Shown here: positions 25,513 through 37,702 of the stretch, piece by piece | Position numbering within the stretch: position 1 is the stretch's first letter | Layout: each line of letters begins with the position of its first letter | Assembly (NCBI RefSeq): GCF_018131105.1 | Contig: NZ_JAFCJI010000006.1 | Location: 1 to 64,000 of the forward strand | Reading direction: 5' to 3' | Length of the DNA stretch: 64,000 nucleotides | Source: Bradyrhizobium manausense | GTDB lineage: Bacteria > Pseudomonadota > Alphaproteobacteria > Rhizobiales > Xanthobacteraceae | Notes under the pieces: generated by a model | Database searches by the model: none | What the model saw: the letters and a program-made list of their open reading frames with translations, nothing else | Told to the model about the DNA's origin: nothing | Position numbers and translations under genes: made by a program

Positions 25513-26649
25513 ATGGATCCGAACCCTGATGCGATTGTCGTCGGAGCGGGCCCTGCGGGGCTCGCCTGTGCCGCGACGCTGCGCGCGGCAGGCCTCAGGG
25601 CCACCGTGCTGGAGAAGGCCACTGAAGTCGGTGCGGTCTGGCGTCGCCATTACGACCGGCTGCATCTGCACACCGACCGCAACCGTTCCGGCCTCCCCGG
25701 CATGCCGATGCCGTCGAGCTATCCGCTCTATCCATCGCGCGCGCAGATGGTCGCTTATCTCGAGAGCTACGCGGCGCGCTTCGAGATCAATCCCGTATTC
25801 GGTGCGGAGGTTTCGCGTATCAGGCGCGAAGGGCCGCAATGGCGTGTCGAATCTCGACAGGGTGAGTTCGTCGCGCCGGTCGTGGTGATCGCCACCGGCA
25901 TCGCAGATGCGCCGTATCGTCCCAAATGGCCGGGCATGGACTTTTTTTCCGGCGAGCTTCTCCACAGCAGCCGCTATCGCAACCCTGAGCCCTACGCCGG
26001 TCGTCGTGTGCTCGTGGTCGGCTTCGGCAATTCAGGTGGTGAGATCGCGCTCGACCTTGCCAATGCCGGTGTTTCGGTTGGGCTCGCGGTGCGCAATCCG
26101 GTTCAGATCATTCCGCGCAATCTGCTCGGCCTTCCAATCCTGTCTTGGGTGATCTTGTACCGTCGGCTGCCGGCGCGCCTCGTCGATGCGATCAACGCGC
26201 CGATACTGCGGCTTGCCATCGGCAATTTCGAAAAGCTCGGCTTGCGTCGTGCGGCAAAGGGACCACGACAGATGGTCGAAGAGGACGGGCGCGTGCCGCT
26301 GATCGACATCGGCACGCTCGCGAAAATCAGGAGCGGCGCAATCGCCGTGCGTCCCGGAATCGATCGCTTCACCGCCGACGGTGTCGTGTTCACCGACGAC
26401 ACGATGGAGACATTCGACGCCGTGATTCTTGCCACGGGCTTTCGCCCCGACCTGCGGACCCTGATCCCGGATGTTGCTGGCGTCTTCGACGATCACGGCA
26501 TGCCGCGTGTGACGGGAAAGCCGAGCGCCGAACCGGGGCTTTATTTCTGCGGACAGATCACTGTGCCCACGGGACAGCTGCGGGAAATCAGCATCGAAGC
26601 ACGGCAAATTGCCGACAGCGCGAAGGGAAATCTCTCGCAAGCCGCCTGA
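25513..26649 (+). CDS. Flavin-containing monooxygenase, YUCCA-like
   Basis: This 378-residue FAD/NADPH enzyme has an FAD-binding GAGPAGLACAATL near residue 11, an FMO-type FFSGELLHSSRY motif near 143, the NADPH-binding GFGNSGGE near 170 and an ATGFRPDL motif near 311. Length and motif spacing resemble plant YUCCA-type and bacterial N- or S-oxygenating FMOs. It starts 27 bases after the MetE-like gene with a GGGGGAGGAG ribosome site, so it could be the last gene of the transport operon and act on the same substrate. It is convergent with, and abuts, the caspase gene. Confidence 0.82.
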   Translation: MDPNPDAIVVGAGPAGLACAATLRAAGLRATVLEKATEVGAVWRRHYDRLHLHTDRNRSGLPGMPMPSSYPLYPSRAQMVAYLESYAARFEINPVFGAEVSRIRREGPQWRVESRQGEFVAPVVVIATGIADAPYRPKWPGMDFFSGELLHSSRYRNPEPYAGRRVLVVGFGNSGGEIALDLANAGVSVGLAVRNPVQIIPRNLLGLPILSWVILYRRLPARLVDAINAPILRLAIGNFEKLGLRRAAKGPRQMVEEDGRVPLIDIGTLAKIRSGAIAVRPGIDRFTADGVVFTDDTMETFDAVILATGFRPDLRTLIPDVAGVFDDHGMPRVTGKPSAEPGLYFCGQITVPTGQLREISIEARQIADSAKGNLSQAA

Positions 26650-28377
26650 TTATTTTTCCGCCAGATAGACCTCGCCCAGCAACGATGAGTTCGACCACGG
26701 CACTTGCTTGTTCTTCGTGGTCGAGACCACCTCCGCCCGCACCCGCGTCAGCATCTGCTGAACCTCGAGCCCCGGCGTTCCGAGGTGGCGGGACAGCGCG
26801 GCGGAGAATGGTGAGTTGGCGCCTTCGCCGTCGAGCGCCACCTGGCCCGGCGCGGTCGCGAACGCAATCAGCGTGCCTGCCCCCAGCGTCGCGCCGGAGC
26901 CTAGGCTCGCTGGAGCTGCGAGGCCGGACGCGCCCTCGATGCCGCGGCTGCTGCCGGCGCTTGCAGTCTGCTGTGCCATCGGATTGTTGCGGCACGCATC
27001 CAAGATCAAAATGTTGGTGCGAACCTGGTCGTCGAGGCCGGCCGTGATCGTATCCATGTCGATCATCGCGTCGGTCATGCGGGTGCCCGGCTTGAGCTCG
27101 ACATCGACGGGAATGAGGTAGTTGCGGCCGTCGATCTGCACGCCGTGACCGGCGTAGTAGACGAGCGCGACCTGCGCCCGTGCCGCCGCACGCAGAAACT
27201 CGCGCGTCATCTTCTGCATCGCGGCGCGGTCGAGATCGACGCCCTCCGACACCGTGAAGCCGATGTCGCGCAGGCTCTTGGCGACAGCGCGCGCGTCGTT
27301 GGGGGGATTGGGCAACGCCTTCACATGCGCATAGGCACCGTTGCCGATCACCAGCGCCATGCGGGTGCCGCGAGTGGCCGGTGCCGGCGAGGGTGCTGGC
27401 GAAACTGGTGCTGCGCCTGCCTGCTGCGGGGCAGGGGCCGCTGTCGGCTGCGTCGTCGGCGGAGGCGCTTCGCGCGGGATCGGCGCGGCTGCATCCGTCA
27501 CCAGCGACAGCCGCACCTTTGCGGTGGCCTGATTGGCCTTGCTGCCGGCGTCCGAGGCCACGATCGCAAGCGTGGCGTTATAATCGTCCTTCGCGCGCGC
27601 GTAATCGCCCTTGGCCTCATAGGCCAGCGCGCGATGGGTATAGGCGGAGATCAGCACGCTGTTCGGCGGCGTCATGATGTTGACCGGCGGCTTGTCTTTG
27701 GCGAGCCGGATCGCCTCGCTGCCGTCGGCAATGGCGCGATCGAGATCGTTCTTCGCGCGCCAGATCGCGGTGCGGTTGATCAGCGGCTGCGGCAGTGTCG
27801 GATCGAGCCGGATCGCCTGGTTGATGTCGGCGAGCGCGCCGTCGAGATCGCCGAGCGCTTCCTTGGCGATGCCGCGGTTCTGGAACGAGAATGCCGATCT
27901 TGGATCGGCCTTGATCGAGAGGTCGTAGTCGGCGATCGCCTTGGGGTAGTCGCCCTTGCCGCGCCAGGCATTGCCGCGGTTGTGGAAGATGATGCCGCTC
28001 GCCGGCCCAAGCTTCAGCGCATCGTCGAAATCGGCGATGGCGATGTCGTAGTCGCCCTTGTCGTAATAGGCCGAGCCCCGCAAGTTGTAGACCGCCTGGC
28101 TCGGCTGCAGCCGGATCGCCTCGGTGGTGTCGGCAATGACCTTGGCGTAGTCGCCTTTCTTGTTCCAGCCCACCGCGCGCCAGAAATACACAGTCGCGAG
28201 CTGCTCGCCCTTGAAAGCCTTCAGGGCAATGATCTTGGAGCAGGCGTCGACCATCTGGTCCGCCGGCGTGGTGTCGGTGGTGCAGAGCGGCCCGAGCTGG
28301 CTGCGCGACTGGGCTGATGCGGGTGCCGACCACAGGGGTGCGGCGAGCAGAGCGAGCGCGACGAGCAGGCAGCGCAT
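26650..28377 (-). CDS. Secreted TPR-caspase (peptidase C14) protein
   Basis: This 575-residue protein has a signal peptide (MRCLLVALALLAAPLWSAP, cleavage near ASAQS), TPR repeats over about 50-270 (GDYAKVIADTTEAIRL, GDYDIAIADFDDALKL, GDYPKAIADYDLSIKA and more), a Pro/Ala-rich linker at 295-340, and a caspase-like domain from about 345. The catalytic dyad is visible: His in YYAGHGVQ near 408 and Cys in LDACRNNP near 462. Bacterial members (orthocaspases) cleave after Arg or Lys. The export signal places it in the periplasm or outside. No substrate gene is adjacent. Confidence 0.88.
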   Translation of the reverse strand: MRCLLVALALLAAPLWSAPASAQSRSQLGPLCTTDTTPADQMVDACSKIIALKAFKGEQLATVYFWRAVGWNKKGDYAKVIADTTEAIRLQPSQAVYNLRGSAYYDKGDYDIAIADFDDALKLGPASGIIFHNRGNAWRGKGDYPKAIADYDLSIKADPRSAFSFQNRGIAKEALGDLDGALADINQAIRLDPTLPQPLINRTAIWRAKNDLDRAIADGSEAIRLAKDKPPVNIMTPPNSVLISAYTHRALAYEAKGDYARAKDDYNATLAIVASDAGSKANQATAKVRLSLVTDAAAPIPREAPPPTTQPTAAPAPQQAGAAPVSPAPSPAPATRGTRMALVIGNGAYAHVKALPNPPNDARAVAKSLRDIGFTVSEGVDLDRAAMQKMTREFLRAAARAQVALVYYAGHGVQIDGRNYLIPVDVELKPGTRMTDAMIDMDTITAGLDDQVRTNILILDACRNNPMAQQTASAGSSRGIEGASGLAAPASLGSGATLGAGTLIAFATAPGQVALDGEGANSPFSAALSRHLGTPGLEVQQMLTRVRAEVVSTTKNKQVPWSNSSLLGEVYLAEK

Positions 28378-28506
28378 GGCGGAGATTCCTTCAGGAGAAG
28401 TGCTTGTTTGTTGTCCGGTGGCCCACTGCGGTTCACGCGGGCGCCATCGTATCTGGGGTAAAGCGGATTGCCGTATTCCCTGAGTGGGCAGGATCTGCTA
28501 GGAGAC

Positions 28507-29898
28507 ATGTCCCAACTCCTCTGCCCACCTCCGTCCCATCCGATGAAGAACGACGAAATCCTCAGCCAAATCACCGAGTTCTGCCGCAAGGCGGACATGG
28601 CGGAATCGACGTTCGGCCGGCGTGCTGTGAACGATGGGAAGCTCGTGCACCGCCTGCGCGAGGGCAAGCGCATCACCATCGATACGCTGGAGCGGATCCA
28701 GGCCTATATCGCGGCATCGACGACCGGCGGCCTGCCGCCGCCGCGGGGGCTTCAGGTGCCTCCGGAAAAGCGCGATCCGCGCGGCAATTTCCGCTTCTTC
28801 GAGAACCGGCAGAAATACCTGCTGTTCGTGCATACGTGCAGCGAGAAGCGGGTGATCGCCGACCGGGTGGCGCTGGAGCTTTCGACCATCCATCCGCGTC
28901 CGCCGGCGCTGCGCATTTTCGATGCCGGCGTTGGCGACGGCACGGTGCTGGCGCGGGTGCTGCGCGCCACCCATCAGCGCTACCCGCATATGCCGTTCTA
29001 CGTGGCCGGCAAGGAGCTCAGTCTCGAGGATCTGCGCCTCACGCTGGAGAAGGTGCCGGACCGCATTTTCGAGCATCCGGCGTCGGTTTTCGTCTTCACC
29101 AACATGTTCTATTCGGAGGCGCCCTGGCTCACGCCGGCGTCGCCCGCGGCGGCGGCTGCGACCGTTTGGCACGAAGTCCCGCTGCGGGGCGCCTCGTCAG
29201 GCGAATTCGAGCAGCAGATTGCCGAACTGCGGCCGTTCCTGGAGCAGAACTGGCGGGCCGCGATCAGCCCGCGTACGGCCATGCCGCTGTACGAGCGGCC
29301 GGTCGTGCTGGTGCTTTACCGCGAGGACCACAGGTTTCTGCTGGATTCGACCATTCCGCGGCCGGGCCAGACCGAGGCCAATTTCGACCTCGTCATCGCA
29401 TCCCAGCCATACCGGGCCCTGTCTTCGGTCAATTTCCGCGCCAAGCGGATCATTGCACCGCTGGCGCGGGCGCTACGGCCGGGCGGCCGCCTGATCGGAA
29501 TCCACTCCCATGGTCACGATCCCGGCATGGAAATGATCCAGGCGATCTGGCCCGGAGAAAATCCTTTCTCGGTGAGCCGTCATGAGCTATTGCGCGCCGT
29601 AAAGTACGAGCTGGGATCGTTGGGCCGCGACCTGAATTTTAATGCCTACGCGGATAACCGTTCGATCTTCAGGTATGATATGGAAGCGCTGCCCAACGAG
29701 GTGACGGGTACCATCGGAACCTCGACAGCCTTTGCAGCCTGGAATGCGGCGGTGTATGTCGCTCAGATTGAGGACGACCGGTTGACAGATATGACTCAAA
29801 ACGGCCGCACCCTGGATGCCGCCAGGGATGTGCTGCGAAAGTACAACGGGCTCTGGTTTCTCGACGAATCCTACGTCATCTCGCGCCGGCGTGATTGA
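28507..29898 (+). CDS. HTH-like domain fused to SAM-dependent methyltransferase
   Basis: This protein is about 463 residues. The N-terminal ~60 residues (ITEFCRKADMAESTFGRRAV, then DGKLVHRLREGKRIT) look like a helix-turn-helix. From about 125 a Rossmann methyltransferase is indicated by IFDAGVGDGTVLARVL (motif I) and FDLVIASQPYRAL (motif IV). The start is uncertain: ATG 28507 has AGGAGA very close, while ATG 28543 (Met-Lys-Asn) begins exactly at the HTH. It lies 61 bases upstream of metK on the same strand and may form a methyl-cycle operon with metK and ahcY. The methylated target is unknown; DNA, RNA or small molecule are all open. Confidence 0.7.
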   Translation: MSQLLCPPPSHPMKNDEILSQITEFCRKADMAESTFGRRAVNDGKLVHRLREGKRITIDTLERIQAYIAASTTGGLPPPRGLQVPPEKRDPRGNFRFFENRQKYLLFVHTCSEKRVIADRVALELSTIHPRPPALRIFDAGVGDGTVLARVLRATHQRYPHMPFYVAGKELSLEDLRLTLEKVPDRIFEHPASVFVFTNMFYSEAPWLTPASPAAAAATVWHEVPLRGASSGEFEQQIAELRPFLEQNWRAAISPRTAMPLYERPVVLVLYREDHRFLLDSTIPRPGQTEANFDLVIASQPYRALSSVNFRAKRIIAPLARALRPGGRLIGIHSHGHDPGMEMIQAIWPGENPFSVSRHELLRAVKYELGSLGRDLNFNAYADNRSIFRYDMEALPNEVTGTIGTSTAFAAWNAAVYVAQIEDDRLTDMTQNGRTLDAARDVLRKYNGLWFLDESYVISRRRD

Positions 29899-29959
29899 CA
29901 TCATCCAACTGTAAACATCGCAAACGTCCGCCGATAGCGGTGGAACAAGGGGTTTCTTG

Positions 29960-31156
<1,197 letters not shown>

Positions 31157-31164
31157 TTCTCTTG

Positions 31165-31255
31165 CGTCATTTCGGGGCGCCGCAACAGCGGCGACCCCGG
31201 AATCTCGAACTGCTGGATTCCGGGTTCGGTCGTTTCGCGAGCGCCCGGAATGACG
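31165..31255. repeat. Palindromic element between metK and ahcY
   Basis: Outer arms CGTCATT (31165-31171) and AATGACG (31249-31255) enclose inner hairpins, including ATTCCGGG/CCCGGAAT (31217-31224, 31244-31251). It is the same general kind of GC-rich intergenic palindrome as at 3501 and 20798. No known SAM or SAH riboswitch consensus was recognised in it. Confidence 0.65.
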
Positions 31256-31278
31256 AGCCAAACAAACAGGAACCTGCC

Positions 31279-32700
31279 ATGAACGCGAAGCCCGGCTTCA
31301 CCGATTACATCGTCAAGGACATTTCGCTCGCCGATTTCGGCCGCAAGGAGCTCTCGCTCGCCGAGACCGAGATGCCCGGCCTGATGGCCACCCGCGAGGA
31401 GTTCGGCCCGAAGCAGCCGCTCAAGGGCGCGCGCATCGCCGGCTCGCTGCACATGACGATCCAGACCGGCGTGCTGATCGAGACGCTGGCAGCGCTCGGC
31501 GCCGACATCCGCTGGGTCTCCTGCAACATCTATTCGACGCAGGACCACGCCGCAGCCGCGATCGCGGCCGCCGGCATTCCGGTGTTCGCGGTCAAGGGCG
31601 AGAGCCTGACTGAATACTGGGACTACACCGCAAAGCTGTTCGACTGGCACGGCGGCGGTCACCCGAACATGATCCTCGACGATGGTGGCGACGCCACCAT
31701 GTACGTCCATCTCGGCCTGCGCGCCGAGAACGGCGACGCCGCCTTCCTGGACAAGCCGGGTTCGGAAGAAGAGGAAGTGTTCTTCGCGCTTCTGAAGAAG
31801 CAGCTCAAGGAAAAGCCGAAGGGCTACTTCGCCGGGATCGCCAAGAGCATCAAGGGCGTTTCCGAAGAGACCACCACGGGCGTGCATCGTCTCTACGACA
31901 TGCAGAAGGCCGGCACGCTGCTGTGGCCGGCGATCAACGTCAACGACAGCGTCACCAAGTCGAAGTTCGACAACCTCTATGGCTGCCGTGAATCGCTGGT
32001 CGACGGTATCCGCCGCGGCACCGACGTCATGATGTCGGGCAAGGTCGCGATGGTCGCGGGCTTCGGCGACGTCGGCAAGGGTTCGGCCGCCTCGCTGCGC
32101 CAGGCCGGCTGCCGCGTGATGGTGTCGGAAGTCGATCCGATCTGCGCGCTGCAGGCCGCGATGGAAGGCTACGAGGTCGTGACCATGGAAGATGCCGCGC
32201 CCCGCGCCGACATCTTCGTCACCGCGACCGGCAACAAGGACATCATCACCATCGAGCACATGCGCGCGATGAAGGATCGTGCCATCGTCTGCAACATCGG
32301 CCATTTCGACAACGAGATCCAGATCGCGGGTCTGCGTAACCTGAAGTGGACCAACATCAAGCCGCAGGTCGACGAGATCGAATTCCCCGACAAGCACCGC
32401 ATCATCATGCTGTCGGAAGGCCGCCTCGTGAACCTCGGCAACGCGATGGGCCATCCGTCCTTCGTGATGTCGGCGTCCTTCACCAACCAGACGCTGGCGC
32501 AGATCGAGCTTTACGCCAACAACAAGGACGGCAAGTACAAGAAGGAAGTCTACGTGCTGCCGAAGTCGCTCGACGAGAAGGTCGCGCGTCTGCACCTCGC
32601 CAAGATCGGCGTCAAGCTCACCGAGCTGCGCAAGGACCAGGCCGACTACATCGGCGTGAAGCAGGAAGGTCCGTACAAGTCGGATCACTACCGCTACTGA
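31279..32700 (+). CDS. ahcY: S-adenosylhomocysteinase AhcY
   Basis: This 473-residue enzyme hydrolyses SAH to adenosine and homocysteine, relieving inhibition of methyltransferases. The start Met-Asn-Ala-Lys follows CAGGA. Motifs include SCNIYSTQDHAAAAIA near 80, the NAD-binding GFGDVGKGSA near 260 and the C-terminal YKSDHYRY that closes the active site of the neighbouring subunit. Length is typical of the long (plus ~40 residue insertion) bacterial form. Confidence 0.98.
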   Translation: MNAKPGFTDYIVKDISLADFGRKELSLAETEMPGLMATREEFGPKQPLKGARIAGSLHMTIQTGVLIETLAALGADIRWVSCNIYSTQDHAAAAIAAAGIPVFAVKGESLTEYWDYTAKLFDWHGGGHPNMILDDGGDATMYVHLGLRAENGDAAFLDKPGSEEEEVFFALLKKQLKEKPKGYFAGIAKSIKGVSEETTTGVHRLYDMQKAGTLLWPAINVNDSVTKSKFDNLYGCRESLVDGIRRGTDVMMSGKVAMVAGFGDVGKGSAASLRQAGCRVMVSEVDPICALQAAMEGYEVVTMEDAAPRADIFVTATGNKDIITIEHMRAMKDRAIVCNIGHFDNEIQIAGLRNLKWTNIKPQVDEIEFPDKHRIIMLSEGRLVNLGNAMGHPSFVMSASFTNQTLAQIELYANNKDGKYKKEVYVLPKSLDEKVARLHLAKIGVKLTELRKDQADYIGVKQEGPYKSDHYRY

Positions 32701-32723
32701 GTTCGATCCGTTCAGAACGCGCG

Positions 32724-32752
32724 AAGGCCCCGGGGTGATCCGGGGCCTTTTG
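32724..32752 (+). terminator. Rho-independent terminator after ahcY
   Basis: Stem AAGGCCCCGG/CCGGGGCCTT with a six-base loop, followed by TTTTGCTTT, beginning 24 bases after the ahcY stop codon. Confidence 0.85.
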
Positions 32753-32869
32753 CTTTGTCCGCGCGGCGGGAGGCGGCGGCGCCGGTGCAAAAATTCGCTT
32801 CCCGGTTCGGTTGTTGCGGATTGACGGCCCGGGCTTGCGGTCGGACTATCCCCGCCGGCGGAGGAAACC

Positions 32870-34330
<1,461 letters not shown>

Positions 34331-34348
34331 TCACGCCGCCGTCTGCAG

Positions 34349-35572
34349 TCATGCCTTGCGCGCGGTGAGCGAGAGACCGATGTCGATCGCGAGCGCCAGC
34401 ACGGCTGCGCCGCCGCCGAGGGCAAACAGCACCAGATAATCGCCGCCGGTGTTCGCGTAGATCCAGGAGAAGCCGTAAGCGGCTGCTGTCTGGAACAGCG
34501 CGAAGCTCGTGGTGGCGTGGCTCCAGGTCGCACGCTGCTGCTCGTTCGAGTGCGGAACCAGCTCATGGATACGCCCGAGCACCAGCGGCACGATACCCGG
34601 CGTGAAGCCGCCGACCACGATGCTCGACACGATCAGCGAAGCGGGCGCAGTGCTGACAGTGGGAAGCAGCACGGCAGCAGCCTCGATCAGAAAGGCTGCA
34701 CGCAACGCCGGTCCAAAACCCGAGCGATCGCCCAGATGGCCGGTAACGAGAGGGCCGACGATCGCACCGAGACCATAGAGCACCCAATAGTGTGATCCCG
34801 CAGCAATCCCCTGGCCGAGACCTCGCGCCACGAAATCAACGATGAAGACCATGTGCGGCACCAGCGCGACCGCGTTGAGGCCGTACTGAATCAGCAACGC
34901 AAGCGTGGCGGGCGAGGCGTGATGCGGCTTCGCTTGGTGCGAGGGCGCAGCATCAGTCTTTGCTTCCGCAGGCCAGTTCCACCAGCTTGCGAGCGTCAGC
35001 GCGGCCGAGAACACACCGAGGCCATACCAGCTCTGTTGCAAGCCCTGTTGCAGCAGCAGCGGCACCAGCGTGCCCGATGCCGCGACGCCGAGGCCGACGC
35101 CGGCAAAGATCACGCCGCCGACGATGCCGCGCCGCGCGGCCGAAGTGTGCGGAAGAACGACCGAAGCGGCCAGCACCATGATGATACCGCCGGTGAGGCC
35201 GGAGAGGAAACGCCAGGCGAAGAACCAGATGAAGGACACCGGGGCTGAGCTTGCAAAGAAGGAGAGAGTGGCAAGCCCCATCATCGCCCGCAGCGCGTGG
35301 ACCGCGCCGATGCGTGTGGCGACGGTTCGCGCCGCCAGTGCGCCGGCGAGATAGCCGGCGAGGTTGGCCGCGCCGAGATAGACCACGTCGGATGCGCTGA
35401 ACCACTTTGCCGCGATCAAGGCCGGGATCAGTGGTGTGTAGGAAAAGCGGGCAAGGCCAAGCCCGACCAATGAGGCCGACAGTCCCGCCACGGCGTATCG
35501 CCATGTTGAGCCCGATCGCTGATGCGGCCGGGCCGGGGCTCGAGGCCTGGTGTCTGCATTCGTATCGGTCAT
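34349..35572 (-). CDS. YbfB/YjiJ-family MFS transporter
   Basis: About 407 residues from ATG 35572, which follows CAGGAGATCGAC; a longer upstream reading overlaps the SDR gene and is out of character. Twelve hydrophobic helices are present, with the family pattern GLGLARFSYTPLIPAL in helix 1 and FLSGLTGGIIMVLAAS in the middle. Members are annotated as predicted arabinose-type effluxers or unknown MFS. It follows the SDR gene by 37 bases and is likely in an operon with it. Confidence 0.85.
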   Translation of the reverse strand: MTDTNADTRPRAPARPHQRSGSTWRYAVAGLSASLVGLGLARFSYTPLIPALIAAKWFSASDVVYLGAANLAGYLAGALAARTVATRIGAVHALRAMMGLATLSFFASSAPVSFIWFFAWRFLSGLTGGIIMVLAASVVLPHTSAARRGIVGGVIFAGVGLGVAASGTLVPLLLQQGLQQSWYGLGVFSAALTLASWWNWPAEAKTDAAPSHQAKPHHASPATLALLIQYGLNAVALVPHMVFIVDFVARGLGQGIAAGSHYWVLYGLGAIVGPLVTGHLGDRSGFGPALRAAFLIEAAAVLLPTVSTAPASLIVSSIVVGGFTPGIVPLVLGRIHELVPHSNEQQRATWSHATTSFALFQTAAAYGFSWIYANTGGDYLVLFALGGGAAVLALAIDIGLSLTARKA

Positions 35573-35609
35573 GTCGATCTCCTGCGTATTTGCCTTGCCC
35601 GGCGTGCCC

Positions 35610-36320
35610 TCAATGGCCGGCGCTCTGGCCGCCATCGACATGCAGGATCTCGCCGGTGACGAAGCTCGCCTGCTCCAGGTAAAGTACGGCATCGACGATG
35701 TCGGACATCTCGCCCATGTGGCCGACCGGGTGCATCGCGCCGAGTTGGGCATGCGTCGACACCGGATGCATCGGCGATTTGATGATCCCCGGCGCCACCG
35801 CGTTCACGCGAATGCCGCGCTTTGCATATTCGATCGCGAGCGACCTGGTCGCGGCGTTCAGACCGCCCTTGCTCAACGAGGCCAGCACCGAGGGAACGTT
35901 CGAGTTGGCTTGATCGACCAGCGTGGTCGTGATCTGGACGACGTGGCCGGACCTCTGCTTCTCCATCTCGGCAATGGCGAGTTGCGTGATGTTGAAGAAG
36001 CCGGCGACGTTGGTGCCCATCACCGCCGCATAGTCCTCGGCCGTGTATTGCGTGAACGGCTTTGCCAGGAAGATGCCGGCATTGTTGACCAGCGTGTCGA
36101 CACGGCCGAAGCGGGCGACGGCCTGCGCGACCACGCGCTCGGCAGTCTTCCGGTCGGCGATGTCGCCGGCAACGGCGAGAACGTCATCATCGCCCGACGG
36201 CTTGACAGAGCGTGCCGTGGCGACCACGCGATAATTGCGATCGCGAAAACCCTGGACCAGCGCCGCGCCAATGCCCTGCGATGCACCGGTGATGATGGCA
36301 ACCTTCTGCTCGATACCCAT
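35610..36320 (-). CDS. SDR-family oxidoreductase with replaced catalytic residues
   Basis: About 236 residues from ATG 36320 (ribosome site CGGGAG). NAD(P)-binding TGASQGIGAALVQG near 11, NNAG near 85, and RVNAVAPG near 170 place it in the classical SDR fold. The active site is unusual. The Ser position reads QITTTLVDQ (Thr), and the YxxxK position reads ASLSK, so the catalytic Tyr is Ala while Lys is kept. A normal hydride-transfer mechanism is therefore doubtful. It is divergent from a LysR gene that probably controls it. Confidence 0.82.
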   Translation of the reverse strand: MGIEQKVAIITGASQGIGAALVQGFRDRNYRVVATARSVKPSGDDDVLAVAGDIADRKTAERVVAQAVARFGRVDTLVNNAGIFLAKPFTQYTAEDYAAVMGTNVAGFFNITQLAIAEMEKQRSGHVVQITTTLVDQANSNVPSVLASLSKGGLNAATRSLAIEYAKRGIRVNAVAPGIIKSPMHPVSTHAQLGAMHPVGHMGEMSDIVDAVLYLEQASFVTGEILHVDGGQSAGH

Positions 36321-36524
36321 GGCGGGCTCCCGTTGTTGATCGGTGCCAGCGCTTGCTGGCGTGCCCGCTGAAATACGCCGCGACGGCGCAGCCGCGAATA
36401 CGCGCTGCCCGGCAGACACTCTTTCGCCGCGCGTATGAATGCCGGATCGGCGCCTGGCGGCAGTTGTCGTGGTTCGGTCAAGCGCCTAATTTGTCAGTGG
36501 AATTTGAAAGGGCGACGGGAAGGC

Positions 36525-37448
36525 ATGGATCGTCTGGATGCGATGAAGGTGTTTGTCCTTGCGGTGGACGAGGGCAGTCTGGCGGCTGCAGGGCGCAAGC
36601 TCGGCCGGTCGCCTGCGGCCGTCAGCCGCGCGATTGCCTTTCTTGAGGAGCGGGTCGGGGCCGAACTGCTGCACCGGACCACGCGCTCGATCAAGCTGAG
36701 CGAGGAGGGCGAGCGCTATGTCGCGATTTGCCGCCGTGTCCTGACCGAGCTGGAAGAAGCCGACGACATCGCGGCTGGGCCGCGCACCGCGCCACGCGGC
36801 CTGCTCACGATCACGGCTCCGGTGGTCTCCGGCGAGATGGTGCTCCGGCCGATCCTCGACGGGTTTCTCGACGCTTATCCGACGGTGTCGGCCAAGCTCC
36901 TGCTGTTCGACCGCGCCGTCAATCTGATCGAGGAGGGCGTCGATATCGCGCTTCGCATCGGCCCCCTTGCGGATTCGACGATGGTGGCGATGCGGGTCGG
37001 CGAGATCAGCCGTGTCGTGGTGGCCGCACCGCGTTATCTCAAGCAGCATCCACGCATCAACGAACCCGGCGATCTCGCAAAGCACCAGATCGTGGCGATG
37101 GCGCATCTGCCGCATTCCTGGACCTTTGCGCCACTGGCGGGCTCGTCGGTGCCGCGAACGGTCCAGTTCACGCCGCGTTTCACGGCCAACAGCACCTACG
37201 CGGCTGTAGCCTCGGCCGTCGCCGGGCGCGGCGTTGCGCGGATGTATTCGTATCAGGTGGCCGAGCAGGTCACGCGCGGCGAGCTCGAGATCGTGCTGGC
37301 CGGCGACGAGGATCCGGAGATGCCGGCACACCTGATCGCTCCGCAGGGCCGGCTCACGGTGCCCAAGGTGCGAGCCTTCACCGATTTCGCCGTGCCGCGG
37401 CTGAAGAAGCATTTTGCCCAGCTCAAGAAGAGCCTTAAGGCACGCTGA
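36525..37448 (+). CDS. LysR-family transcriptional regulator
   Basis: About 307 residues from ATG 36525, after GGGAAGG. The N-terminal winged HTH reads MKVFVLAVDEGSLAAAGRKL, with RSPAAVSRAIAFLEERVGAE as the recognition region, and LLHRTTRSIKLSEEG follows. The C-terminal co-inducer domain follows the DsdC/CrgA pattern (GLLTITAPVVSGEMVLRPIL). Its position 204 bases from the divergent SDR-MFS pair suggests it controls them in response to their substrate. Confidence 0.92.
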   Translation: MDRLDAMKVFVLAVDEGSLAAAGRKLGRSPAAVSRAIAFLEERVGAELLHRTTRSIKLSEEGERYVAICRRVLTELEEADDIAAGPRTAPRGLLTITAPVVSGEMVLRPILDGFLDAYPTVSAKLLLFDRAVNLIEEGVDIALRIGPLADSTMVAMRVGEISRVVVAAPRYLKQHPRINEPGDLAKHQIVAMAHLPHSWTFAPLAGSSVPRTVQFTPRFTANSTYAAVASAVAGRGVARMYSYQVAEQVTRGELEIVLAGDEDPEMPAHLIAPQGRLTVPKVRAFTDFAVPRLKKHFAQLKKSLKAR

Positions 37449-37702
37449 ACGGCGTGGCTGCCAATGCGGTGCGTTGCGGATTCTGCCCCGGTGGTCAGGG
37501 CCTTCGCCGGTGTCGCTGATTCCAAACGCCTGACCTTTCGGAGGTTTCCAGTCCTGCCGAAAACGCAATTCGGCTCGTTTCGGCCAATTTCGTCCCCGGG
37601 TTCCAATGCCCCAACTTGATTGCAACCCACCGGCGAATATCTTGCCGCTGGGCCTGTGTCGGGTTACACGACAGCCCGGCTGGATCACTTGGGACTGGGG
37701 AA

